From Rapana venosa (taxonomy: Eukaryota > Mollusca > Gastropoda > Neogastropoda > Muricidae), in the NCBI GenBank assembly GCA_028751875.1, contig CM054138.1, positions 37,972,336-38,036,335 of the forward strand: DNA of 64,000 nt, read 5' to 3'. A program made the position numbers and the translations under genes. Of the stretch, positions 55,765 through 64,000 are shown one piece after another. Each line of letters begins with the position of its first letter. Within the stretch, counting starts at the first letter, position 1. The notes beneath the pieces are model-generated. The model was not told the DNA's origin, searched no databases, and was given only the letters and a program-made list of their open reading frames with translations.

Positions 55765-56360
55765 AGTAATCATGGAGTTGGCGAATGATTCTTTCTCCAA
55801 CAGGGTTTTGAAATGTTGAAACCATCTGTCAACTGATATGCTATTCTTTGGCTGACTTTTTCTAAATAACGCCTTCTTAACACTTTTCCAGAACTGGATT
55901 TGAGAAGATTACAACATATCTGCAAGTAAAGTACTGTTTCTTTTTTCGTTCAAGCATGCATTTATATTCCCTTCTTGTGACACAGTACACGTTTTTGTCC
56001 TCGTTTCTTAATGTTTTCCGGAAAGTCTTCAAAATTTTTCTGACCTTATAAAAATTATTTCATACTTTTACATTCATTATCAAACCAAGTATCATTTGAT
56101 GGACCTTTAATTATACCTGTTTCTTCATACATTCAGCACTGGCTTTTATGAAACCATTAAACAAATCTAGAGCTACATTAATGTTCTCAACAATCATCCG
56201 AAAGGCATTTTAAAAAAAATTTCAGACATGTTCACATCTTGCAGATTTTCTTTATAAACTGATAGCTTGTTTTCATCCCATACAAACTTTTCCATAACAG
56301 TTGGCTCCTCAGTTTCCACCCCTGTATTATATACTGGATTAATATGTAATTCCACAGGAA
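55765..56360 (-). pseudogene. LINE H basic linker region
   Basis: Between endonuclease and RT, minus-strand frames give a lysine- and arginine-rich segment with KVRKILKTFRKTLRNEDKN, CVTRREYKCMLERKKRN and KWFQHF-type sequence, interrupted by stops. Copy A has the same CSRREYKHLLERKKREYN block. Linker segments of this kind connect the two enzymatic domains of ORF2. Confidence 0.65.
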
Positions 56361-57058
56361 TCAGAACGCTGGGCCAAAATTTGAAGAGAACAAATCATCT
56401 GACACTAAAAAATAATCATTAACACTACATCCTCCATCAGAGATGTATGTATAGCGTCCTTGTTGGTCACCATTACATACGCCATTTAGATTTTGTAAAC
56501 TAAGAGCAATGTACATATTCAATAGTAATTTACCATAACTGTTGATAACACAATCTTCAGAATTACGATTGCTGCTGAGAGACATACTTTTGCAAGTCAT
56601 TTTCTACATGCTTGACAAGAAAGGTTTGAGGTTCTGCTGTTTAAGTCTCCACATATCTACTTCATGTTTATTAAACATTCCTCCAACATAGCAATTCCAT
56701 TATCATTGTCAAACATGTTATAAAAAGGCGAACCTTCAGGTGGGATATACACACATACAAGCAAAACATTTCTTGCTGTACACAACAGAGATTGGTCACA
56801 GAGAAAAGTGCAAATATTAAGGTATGAAACATCAAAACAATTCACAAAGGCACTTAACTCATGCCTTATTAAACAAACTAAACCACTAGATCTCCTCCCT
56901 TGATGGCTAACTTTAATTGCAGACTTACAGAAGGTCTTATTGCCAGTAAAAACATCTGGCTGGACATTTTCCAGGAACGTTTCTGTCAGACATATAAAAT
57001 CAAAGCTACACACATAAGATACAAAATCTCTATCAGACAGTTTTTGACAACAATCCAT
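56361..57058 (-). pseudogene. LINE H AP-endonuclease domain
   Basis: The first frame (57058-56657) encodes SDRDFVSYVCSFDFICLTET followed by FLENVQPDVF. The glutamate in LTET is the metal-binding residue of this nuclease family. It continues with HQGRRSSGLVCLIRHELSAF and LLVCVYIPPEGSPFYN. The second frame (56600-56361) has LNGVCNGDQQGRYTYISDGG and SVNDYFLVSDDL, matching the C-terminal part of the domain. The segment with the GDLN motif falls in the change of frame (about 56600-56660). The enzyme nicks chromosomal DNA to start insertion. One or two indels separate the frames, and those could be errors. Confidence 0.8.
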
Positions 57059-57369
57059 TTACGTTCCAAGACAAAAATGAAAAAGTTTTATTTATTTTTT
57101 TGTATTGCTACAATTCAATTGATCCACACCATCTAGATTGACACTTTCATCAATTACATTAATATGACAAGACACGGCATTTATGCTTTCAACAGCAGTT
57201 AAAGAAGGCTCTTACAACACTCATGGCTATCTGGTGTGTCAGACCCTGGGCGTGGCAATGTGTCAAGCCTCACTGCATTACGTGAGTGTCTAACTGAGTC
57301 TGCATGACCGGTGTCCGTTTAGTTTTCCTACCCTGTAAATTGAGACTACAGCAGGATGATTGTATGGGC

Positions 57370-58156
57370 CGGCCAACACCCTCTTCACTTCTTTGAAGAT
57401 CATTAAGGGTCATCCTTTCGCCATTAATGATCAAAGACCATTCTCACATTTTTTCCATCTGCCCTAGCACTCTTCAAGTGTTCCGATTGCGCCTAATATC
57501 TCAGTTTTGGAGAAATCGTCGTCTACAAAAATCCTTGAACCTTTCAGACGAGTATATTCAATATCCTAAGCTTATCTTGATAAAAACAACACCTGCCAAT
57601 AATGGGAGAGTTGGGTTTAGAATTTATCCTGTGCACTCTATCGAACTTGACGTCTGCTAAATCCATTTTTTCCAAAAGAAGATTTTTTTACAACCATTTC
57701 ACAATCAGCTCCAGTCTCATTACTTTTCTTTTCTATGCCATGAATAATGATATTGTTCTGTCTCGACCTGCCTTCTTGGTCGTCTGCTCTCCTTTTTAGT
57801 TTTACCACTCTGTCCATTAGATCTATATTTGATTGTTTCAATTCTAAATTTTCAGTCCTAAGATTGTGCATATCTTGTCTAATAACACACATTTCTTCTT
57901 TTAAGGCATCAACACTGTTTGTCAACATTTGTATTTCATTCCTCATACTTTCTGTTGTTGTCTTTAACAAGTTCTCCACTTTCTCCATCTTGGTCGTCAT
58001 CATGGTAAATGTTTCCTCAAGCGTGGCCACTGTTTGAGAGGACTCCTGTCTACAGTGTATGGTTGTAGGTGTGCTGGCTGCCACATCTGTACTTACTTTA
58101 GTTTTCCGTGCACTTTTTCCTGTGATGGTGCTACGACAACCAGCACCACTCATCAA
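57370..58156 (-). pseudogene. LINE H ORF1, coiled-coil and RNA-binding part
   Basis: The frame at 58156-57638 (start MSGAGCRSTITGKSARK) is followed by a long heptad-like segment: TMMTTKMEKVENLLKTTTES, IQMLTNSVDALKEEM, NLRTENLELKQSNIDLMDRV and DDQEGRSRQNNIIIHGI. This is a coiled coil leading into the RNA-binding half, as in L1-like ORF1 trimers. After a frame change near 57660 it continues with ADVKFDRVHRINSKPNSP and, further on, ARADGKNVRMVFDH, blocks also present in copy A. It lies one base out of frame with the 2A-bearing upstream segment and overlaps it by 26 bases. ORF1 packages the element RNA. Confidence 0.75.
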
Positions 58157-58436
58157 GCTGGTTTTGCCTCAGCTTGCGTCCCTTGGCCAGCAGATTTAGG
58201 GGAGGGGGTCCAGGGTTTGTCTCCACATCACCACACCGCAGCAAAAGTCCCCCCCCCCTCCCCCCCAAGAGATAGGTGAGGGTCAGTCCTAACAGTACAC
58301 TGTCTCGTCCGCTTTTTAGCGTCAGGAAGGACGTCCGCATGGCCGATTTGAAATCGGTCCGTTTCGACATGAAACAGGCGAATACTGCCGCAAATGTCCC
58401 ACAGACAGCCCTGTACAGCTGCAACGATATTCCCAT
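58131..58436 (-). CDS. LINE H ORF1 N-terminal segment carrying a 2A-like peptide
   Basis: A 101-codon frame begins with an ATG at 58436. Residues 47-66 are hydrophobic and glycine-rich. They run directly into LLLRCGDVETNPGP (residues 64-77), followed by PPLNLLAKGRKLRQNQL. The motif fits the 2A consensus D-x-E-x-N-P-G-P at every fixed position. In picornaviruses and several animal retrotransposons 2A makes the ribosome skip the glycyl-prolyl bond, releasing the upstream peptide. The frame stops at 58131, just after the start of the coiled-coil frame (58156), one base out of phase. A C10-T-C7 tract at 58249-58266 encodes the glycines and is a likely site of length error. Confidence 0.7.
   Translation of the reverse strand: MGISLQLYRAVCGTFAAVFACFMSKRTDFKSAMRTSFLTLKSGRDSVLLGLTLTYLLGGRGGGLLLRCGDVETNPGPPPLNLLAKGRKLRQNQLDEWCWLS
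58206..58232 (-). other. 2A-like ribosome-skipping motif GDVETNPGP
   Basis: The nine codons are uninterrupted. The expected separation point is between Gly (58209-58211) and the final Pro (58206-58208). The upstream LLLRC is typical of 2A sequences in invertebrate retrotransposons. Confidence 0.85.
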
Positions 58437-58439
58437 TCT

Positions 58440-59390
58440 CCTTATCTAAATGTATGCAAACAATGATTGTTTGTAACTGTTGTACACGTTATAGAAATCA
58501 TGGTTCCCTAAGGCAGAAAGCCAGTCCTGTTTGAAACAGTCAGACATAAGTCGTTTCTTAAATTCAGATACAAATGTTACCCCTTGTGTTTCCCAAATAA
58601 TCCGAACCCAAATTTATACAAAACATTTCTAACTCCACATGCCCATGTGACATAGTTTTGTTCCTGTAGAGATAAGAGCATATTGTAAGCTTTTCGTGGA
58701 TATCTATTGGTATCCATATGAACAATCCGTAACCAAAATTTGATGCACTTTCCTAACGGAGAGATTTATTTCTTCAGAGTAAACCAAACGAGAAATAACA
58801 TCCAAACACATACACAAACGTTTTCCCTTTTAAACAATACTATGAATAACAAACCAAAGAGAGAGGGGGAGAGAGAGGGGGAAAGAGAGAGAGAAGGGGG
58901 AGGGAAGGAAAGAGGGAGAGAGAAAACAATTGCTATAACCTTCATCTGCAAAGGTTTTTTTATATTCCTTAATTCCTTTTTACATAATTATGTCCTTCCA
59001 TATCAGCCATAATTCCTGTATTTCTCTTTCATCCTGTGTTCAAGTAAACCCAGAAATAAGGAAAAGATGAAATTCCACACTGTAATCACCACTATCGCAT
59101 TGATCAATGGACAACTACCATCACTGTTGTACTGCTTACTCTTCCCCCTCCCCCCCACCATCACCACCAGTGCTGTGACTACCACGTGCTGTGTCGCCAC
59201 CACCACGACCATCATCACCACCCATTTCAGCATCAGCAGCCATCCCTCATATCACTATAACTATTATCATCCACCTTATTCTCTCACTACGTGAGCCACC
59301 TTCACCATTACCATCACCACCAACACTTTCCCCACTAGCAGCATTAACAAACCACCAAAAGATCTCTGCTTGACCTCTTCCAACATGTTC
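58440..59390. other. 5' flank of LINE H, GA microsatellite, C-rich lead-in
   Basis: It probably contains the 5' untranslated part of LINE H next to 58436. A (GA/GGGA)n tract lies at 58858-58922. From about 59130 the sequence becomes rich in C and A with CACCA words and leads into the satellite. No gene is recognised. Confidence 0.5.
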
Positions 59391-59393
59391 TCA

Positions 59394-61612
59394 ACCTCCA
59401 AAACCACCTCCACTGCCACCACCACCTTCATCACTGCCGCCACCACATCCATCATTGGCACCACCACATCCACCACTGCCACCACCACCTCCACTACTGC
59501 GCAACCCCCTCCATCACCACAACCACATCCTCCACCACCACCTCCTCCACCACTGCACACACCACCTCCACCACCTCCACCACCCACCCACCTCCACCAC
59601 TGCCACCTCACCTCCACCACCACCACCCCCTGCACCACTACACCACCCCACCTCCACCACCACCACCCCTGCACCACTACCCCACCCCTCCACCACCACC
59701 CCTGCACCACTACCACCCCCCTCCACCACCACCCCCCTGCACCACTACACCCCCCACACACCACCACCCCCTGCACCACTACCACCCCACCTCCACCACC
59801 ACCACCCCCTGCACCACTACCACCCCACCTCCACCACCACCACCCCCTGCACCACTACCACCCCACCTCCACCACCACCACCCCCTGCACCACTCCACCA
59901 CCCCACCTCCACCACCCACCACCCCTGCACCACTCCACCCCACCTCCACCACTCACCACCCCACCTCCACCACCACCACCCCCCCTGCACCACCTACCAC
60001 CCCACCCTCCACCACCACCCACCCCCCCTGCACCACCACCACCCCACCTCCACCACTCCACCACCCCACCCCCTGCACCACCACCACCCCACCTCCACCA
60101 CCACCACCCTCCTGCACCACTGCCACCCCACCTCCACCACCACCACCCCACCTCCCCACCACCACCACCCTCACCACCACCCACCCCAACCCACCTCCAC
60201 CACCACCACCCCCCCCTGCACCACCCCACCACCTCCAACCACCACCACCCCCTGCACCACTACCACCCCACCTCCACCAACCACCACCACCCTGCACCAC
60301 CACCACCCACACCTCCACCACCACACACCCCCCTGCACCACTACCACCCCACCTCCACCACCACCACCCCCTGCACCACTACACCCCACCTCCACCACCA
60401 CCACCACCTCCACCACTACCACCCCACCTCCACCACCACCACCACCTCCACTACCTACCACCCCACCTCTACCACCACCACCACCCCACTACTACACCAC
60501 CCCACCTCCACCACCACCACCACCCCACCTCCACCACTACCACCCCACCTCCACCACCACCCACCACCTTCACCACTGCACACCACCCCACCTCCACCAC
60601 CACCACCACCTTCACCACTGCCACCCCAACCTCCATCACTGCCACCAACATCACCTCCACCATCACCACCACCACCACCACCACCTTCAACCACTGCCAC
60701 CCCCACCTCCATCACTGCCACCAACATCACCTCCACCATCACCCCACATGCCACCCCACCTCCACACTGCCACCACCTCACCTCCACCATCACCTCCACC
60801 TGCCACCCCACCCCCTCACTGACCACCCCACCTCCACACTGCCACCATCACCTCCACACTACCACCACTCACCCCCCACACCCTCCATCCACTGCCACCC
60901 CACCTCCATCACCCACCACCATCACCTCCACCATCACCTCCATCACCCACCCCCCTCCTATCACTCCCACCCCCACCTCCATCACTGCCACCATACCTCC
61001 ATCACGCCACCCCACCTCCATCACTGCCACCCATCACCTCCATCACTGCCACCAACATCACCTCCACCATCACCTCCATCACTGACCACCCCACCTCCAT
61101 CACTGCCACCACCATCCCCTCCACCATCACCTCCATCACTGCCACCCCACCTCCATCACTGCCACCCCACCTCCATCACTGCCACCCACCTCCATCACTG
61201 CCACCATCCACACTCCATCACTGCCACCCCACCTCCATCACTGCCACCCCACCTCCATCACTGCCACCCCACCTCCATCACTGCCACCACCATCACCCTC
61301 CCCCATCACCTCCATCACTGCCACCCCACCTCCATCACTGCCACCACCATCACCTCCACCATCACCTCCATCACTGCCACCCCACCTCCATCATCATGCC
61401 ACCCCACCTCCATCACTGCCACCACCTCCACCACCACCACCTCCATCACTGCCACCACCACCTCCACCATCTCCATCATGCCACCACCACCACCACCAAC
61501 CTCCACCACCATCTCCACCCCCACCACCTCCACCACCACCACCACCACTTCCACCACCACCTCCACCATTGCCACCACCTCCACCACCGCCTCCTCCACC
61601 ACCACCACGGAA
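59394..61612 (+). repeat. CCA-type satellite of about 2.2 kb with nested periodicities
   Basis: The plus strand is almost free of G and consists of CCA, CAC and CTC words. Around 59771-59885 there are exact 38-base steps marked by ctgcaccactaccacccc. From about 60600 to 61400 a 20-base unit, ctccatcactgccaccccac, dominates and is exact at 61150-61190. From 61400 the array reverts to plain trinucleotides. Long Pro/His/Thr open frames on the plus strand and Val/Gly frames on the minus strand are by-products of the composition and are not called as genes. Confidence 0.9.
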
Positions 61613-62166
61613 AGATTTATCACCACTTATCTCCTTGACCCCTTCCTGTTTTACCGCGAAAACCACCATTTCCATCGCCACAGCCACCACCACTACCATT
61701 ATTACCACCATCATCGCCATCACCAGCACTAATCCCCTCAGTACCTATTCTACCACCATCGCCGCCACCGCTGCCCATTAATTCCCAGTTCCAAGAGACA
61801 TGATAAAAGAAAAGTGTGCGTCCAGGGAAACCATTAGACAGACATTTGCTTTCTGATTGATCTCACCATGAAGGCCTGAACACAAGGCACTGGACATTTT
61901 CATGAAAAGGCACTGTACACTTCTATGGTTTGGCTAGGGGAGGCATTGGCTTCACACACACTTCTGAAAGAGGCAGAGAGACAGACAGAGACATACATAC
62001 ATATAAACTGAGAGACAGAGATGTTTGTTCCACCATATGAGATGTGCTGTCTTCTTTCCGATTGATCGAGAGATGATCAGTGGCTGATTTAATGAACGGT
62101 GATCCTCTTTACTGTCCGGGACTGGACACTGACCTGAGAGATCGATGACCAGAGGATTGATAGGAC

Positions 62167-62169
<3 letters not shown>
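61613..62169. other. Non-coding stretch after the satellite
   Basis: ACC/ATC-rich to about 61750, then ordinary sequence. No gene, RNA or repeat family is recognised. Confidence 0.5.
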
Positions 62170-62231
<62 letters not shown>

Positions 62232-62468
62232 CACACACACACACACACACACTCACACTCACACACACAAACAAAACACACACATACTCACACACACGCA
62301 CACAAACACACGCACACACGCACGCGTACACACGCGGGTGGACACACACGCACACACACGTAAGCGCGCACACACACTCTCTCTCTCTCTCTGTCTCTCT
62401 CTATCTCTCTCAGAGACAGACACACAGACAGGCAGAGAGACAGACAGAGAGATAGACAGACAGACAGC
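62170..62468 (+). repeat. CA microsatellite followed by CT and GACA runs
   Basis: About 60 bases of perfect CA, then CA with CACG and CACT variants to 62376, then CT (62377-62412) and GACA/GAGA words to 62468. Confidence 0.9.
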
Positions 62469-62683
62469 GAAAAGAGATTAAAAAATATTTAAAAAATGAC
62501 GCAATAGTTGTTCAGTAATTTTGGAAATTGAGACGGCATCACATGATCAATGATGGTGTGACTGTGTCAAAGTGGTGGGGCAAGTTTTTGCCGAAACAAG
62601 CGCGTGTGATCCAAAGTGAGAAACTAACAATAGTTGCATGCGTGTAAATGATTTGAGTGCAAGAGTTTCGATTTGTTTGTTTT

Positions 62684-62712
62684 GCAAGATTCAGCGCTAT
62701 ATGAATTCCATA

Positions 62713-62766
<54 letters not shown>

Positions 62767-62768
62767 AG

Positions 62769-62804
<36 letters not shown>

Positions 62805-62805
62805 A
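62684..62805 (+). repeat. Shared retroposon 3' tail followed by (TAG)n
   Basis: The tail attcagcgctatatgaattc is followed by about 30 TAG triplets with one AGG interruption. The same tail is at 5181-5213. The remaining parts of 62.47-62.94 kb show no other feature. Confidence 0.7.
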
Positions 62806-62939
62806 TGACGCATATACATTGATCTCAGATCTGCGGAACGTATATCTGGGGGAAAAAAGGTCCGACTTTCTTAGAGTGTGAGGCTCTGAATTCTGAGCTC
62901 CGAAATTGTCTCATGGTACATGGGCCTTAGGTCACAAGC

Positions 62940-64000
62940 GGGTTATAGAGGAATACAGGGAGGATATGGCCATTATTCTTTGATAATGGTCTTTTTCCAG
63001 ATAACTGGACTGAATATATCATTCTAACAATACACAAAAAACGTCATGTTGACAACCCCTAAAAACTACAGGGCAATGTAGTAAGTACCATCATTAATAA
63101 AAGGTTACATTACATTACAGGTGAACACCAAGCTGGTTTCAGATCACTTTACTTTGCATTTATCCAGAAACAGTTTGTTCAGAACCGTAAGCTCTATGTA
63201 GCATTTTTTGACTTTGAAAAGGCATTTGATTCTGTTAATAGAAACTTGTGAAAAATGGTGTGAAGGGTAAATTATTATGTTGTTTGGGAGTGTGGTATCA
63301 GAATATCAAAAGCAGAAAAAGATGTGGATCTAACCTGACGGAAATAATATACTGCACCACTCGAGTCAAACAGGGTGATGTATGTAGCCCTCTTTTGTTT
63401 TCTGTTTTCATTAATGAGTTAGCCATAGAAGTCAATAATAATGGTAAACATGGTGCTACGTCCACCCAAGATCTCAATTGTAGAGAGTTTATCAAGATTT
63501 TCAGGCGAAGACTGACTGACTGCCGTTGGAAGCAATTGAGTGGTCATATACAAAACTGAAAGATTTCTAATGTACGGACAATTTATAGGTCCACACGATG
63601 TCAAACCTTATATGGACATACTTGATATGGACATAATTTGAAAAGAATTATGTTTCAAGTTTAGACTTGGTGTATCAGACATAAATATTCATAAATTTAG
63701 GTATATAGAACATGATGATGATGACCTCAGGTTGCTATACCCATTATGTAAGCAAACAGTGGAAGATGAAGTTCATTTTGTGCTGTGCTGTCCAGTATTA
63801 GAAGATGTAAGACAGAATTACATTACGGTAAAGTATAGTAGACAGCCTAATTTATTAGATTCTGTCTACTGATGGCATCTAGTCACCCTGAGATTGTGCG
63901 CAGCCTTGCTTTATATTTGTGTAAAGCCTTACATCTTGGTTTCTTAAGTCATTTTTTTTTTTAACTGATTTTTTTGTGGTAGTTGTGGGTATACATTAAC
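62940..64000 (+). mobile_element. LINE I, internally deleted relative of LINE H
   Basis: It begins within the RT with DNGLFPDNWTEYIILTIHKK (near 62985), then STIINKRL, a GEHQAGFRS block, AFIQKQFVQNRKLYVAFFDF and EKAFDSVNRN (63160-63245), all close to LINE H. An open frame at 63248-63559 has KNGVKGKLLCCL, TTRVKQGDVCSPLLFSVFIN and ELAIEVNNNGKHGA. It then jumps to REFIKIFRRRLTDCRWKQL, so the catalytic ADD box and most of the region after it are missing. The zinc-finger-like block follows (LRLLYPLCKQTVEDEVHFVL at about 63730, first Cys lost). The copy reaches the window edge. Confidence 0.8.
63248..63559 (+). pseudogene. LINE I RT fragment with internal deletion
   Basis: A 103-codon frame. It holds the stretch after the first catalytic aspartate (KNGVKGKLLCCLG), the intact motif B region VKQGDVCSPLLFSVFINELA, and then NNNGKHGATSTQDLNCREF. 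The last part belongs about 200 residues further on in related elements, so an in-frame internal deletion appears to have removed RT motif C. It shares QGDVCSPLLFSVFI with the more altered version in LINE H (VCRPLLFSVFISELA). It cannot be catalytic. Confidence 0.75.

Larger units (their letters stand above)
53724..58436 (-). mobile_element. LINE H, near full-length CR1-like element with 2A-bearing ORF1
   Basis: This is the most complete retrotransposon in the window. Reading on the minus strand: ORF1 with a 2A motif and coiled coil (58436 to about 57370), AP endonuclease (57058-56361), basic linker (about 56250-55765), RT (55763-54798), and a post-RT region with a zinc-finger-like CPLC motif (54612-53883). 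The 3' untranslated end has aataaa at about 53768 and six aactcg units. It belongs with copies A, G and I. Each domain is split by one or a few frame changes, and the RT catalytic box lacks one aspartate, so it is not autonomous as assembled. The clade name is inferred from motif style. Confidence 0.85.

Noticed and set aside
59370..61085. A 571-codon Pro/His/Thr-rich open frame
   Set aside because: It spans a CCA-type satellite, and all frames of such a repeat lack stops. There is no start context, domain or conserved order.

Overview
This window looks like a noisy long-read assembly of an animal nuclear genome. It is most likely a marine mollusc or another lophotrochozoan; that is an inference from the types of transposons present, not from a host gene. 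I recognise no intact host gene. The contents are degenerate LINE (non-LTR) retrotransposons, two SINE families, a tyrosine-recombinase remnant, many micro- and minisatellites, a 500-base N gap, and long stretches where base runs are stretched into homopolymers.

Layout: 0.5-4.65 kb, a CR1-like LINE (copy A, + strand) with ORF1, endonuclease and reverse transcriptase (RT) remnants; 6.3-6.8 kb, two distorted SINEs; about 2.6-15.8 kb, a progressive loss of sequence quality, with 8.2-15.8 kb almost purely homopolymer runs ending in 87 G; 15.9-17.4 kb, LINE B; 17.5-21.0 kb, SINE fragments and a compound GT/GTGC/GC microsatellite; 21.0-21.5 kb, gap; 23.5-32.9 kb, a second noisy tract holding two minus-strand LINE copies (C and J); 33.5-34.5 kb, a fold-back repeat; 34.7-35.8 kb, a broken tyrosine recombinase; 35.8-37.4 kb, SINEs and two adjoining minisatellites; 38.7-41.5 kb, LINE E interrupted by a tRNA/5S composite SINE; 42.4-44.0 kb, LINE F; 47.6 kb, SINE; 48.8-51.1 kb, LINE G; 51.95-52.8 kb, LINE D (the clean twin of C); 53.7-58.4 kb, LINE H (minus strand), the most complete element; 59.4-61.6 kb, a large CCA-type satellite; 62.9-64.0 kb, LINE I, an internally deleted relative of H.

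The most interesting coding signal is at the N-terminus of ORF1 in LINE H: a canonical 2A ribosome-skipping motif, GDVETNPGP (58206-58232, minus strand), one frame away from the coiled-coil part of ORF1. The most interesting non-coding signal is a SINE that joins a tRNA-type A box to a segment matching the internal promoter of 5S rRNA; its copy at 40.46-40.75 kb sits inside LINE E with a 6-bp target duplication.

The elements form a nested dead-transposon landscape. LINEs A, G, H and I are related CR1-like elements with the same order (coiled-coil ORF1, AP endonuclease, RT, C-terminal zinc finger). B and J are one family, and C and D another. All carry frameshifts or stops, and several have a damaged RT catalytic box, so none is expected to be autonomous as assembled. 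Assembly error accounts for an unknown share of these lesions.
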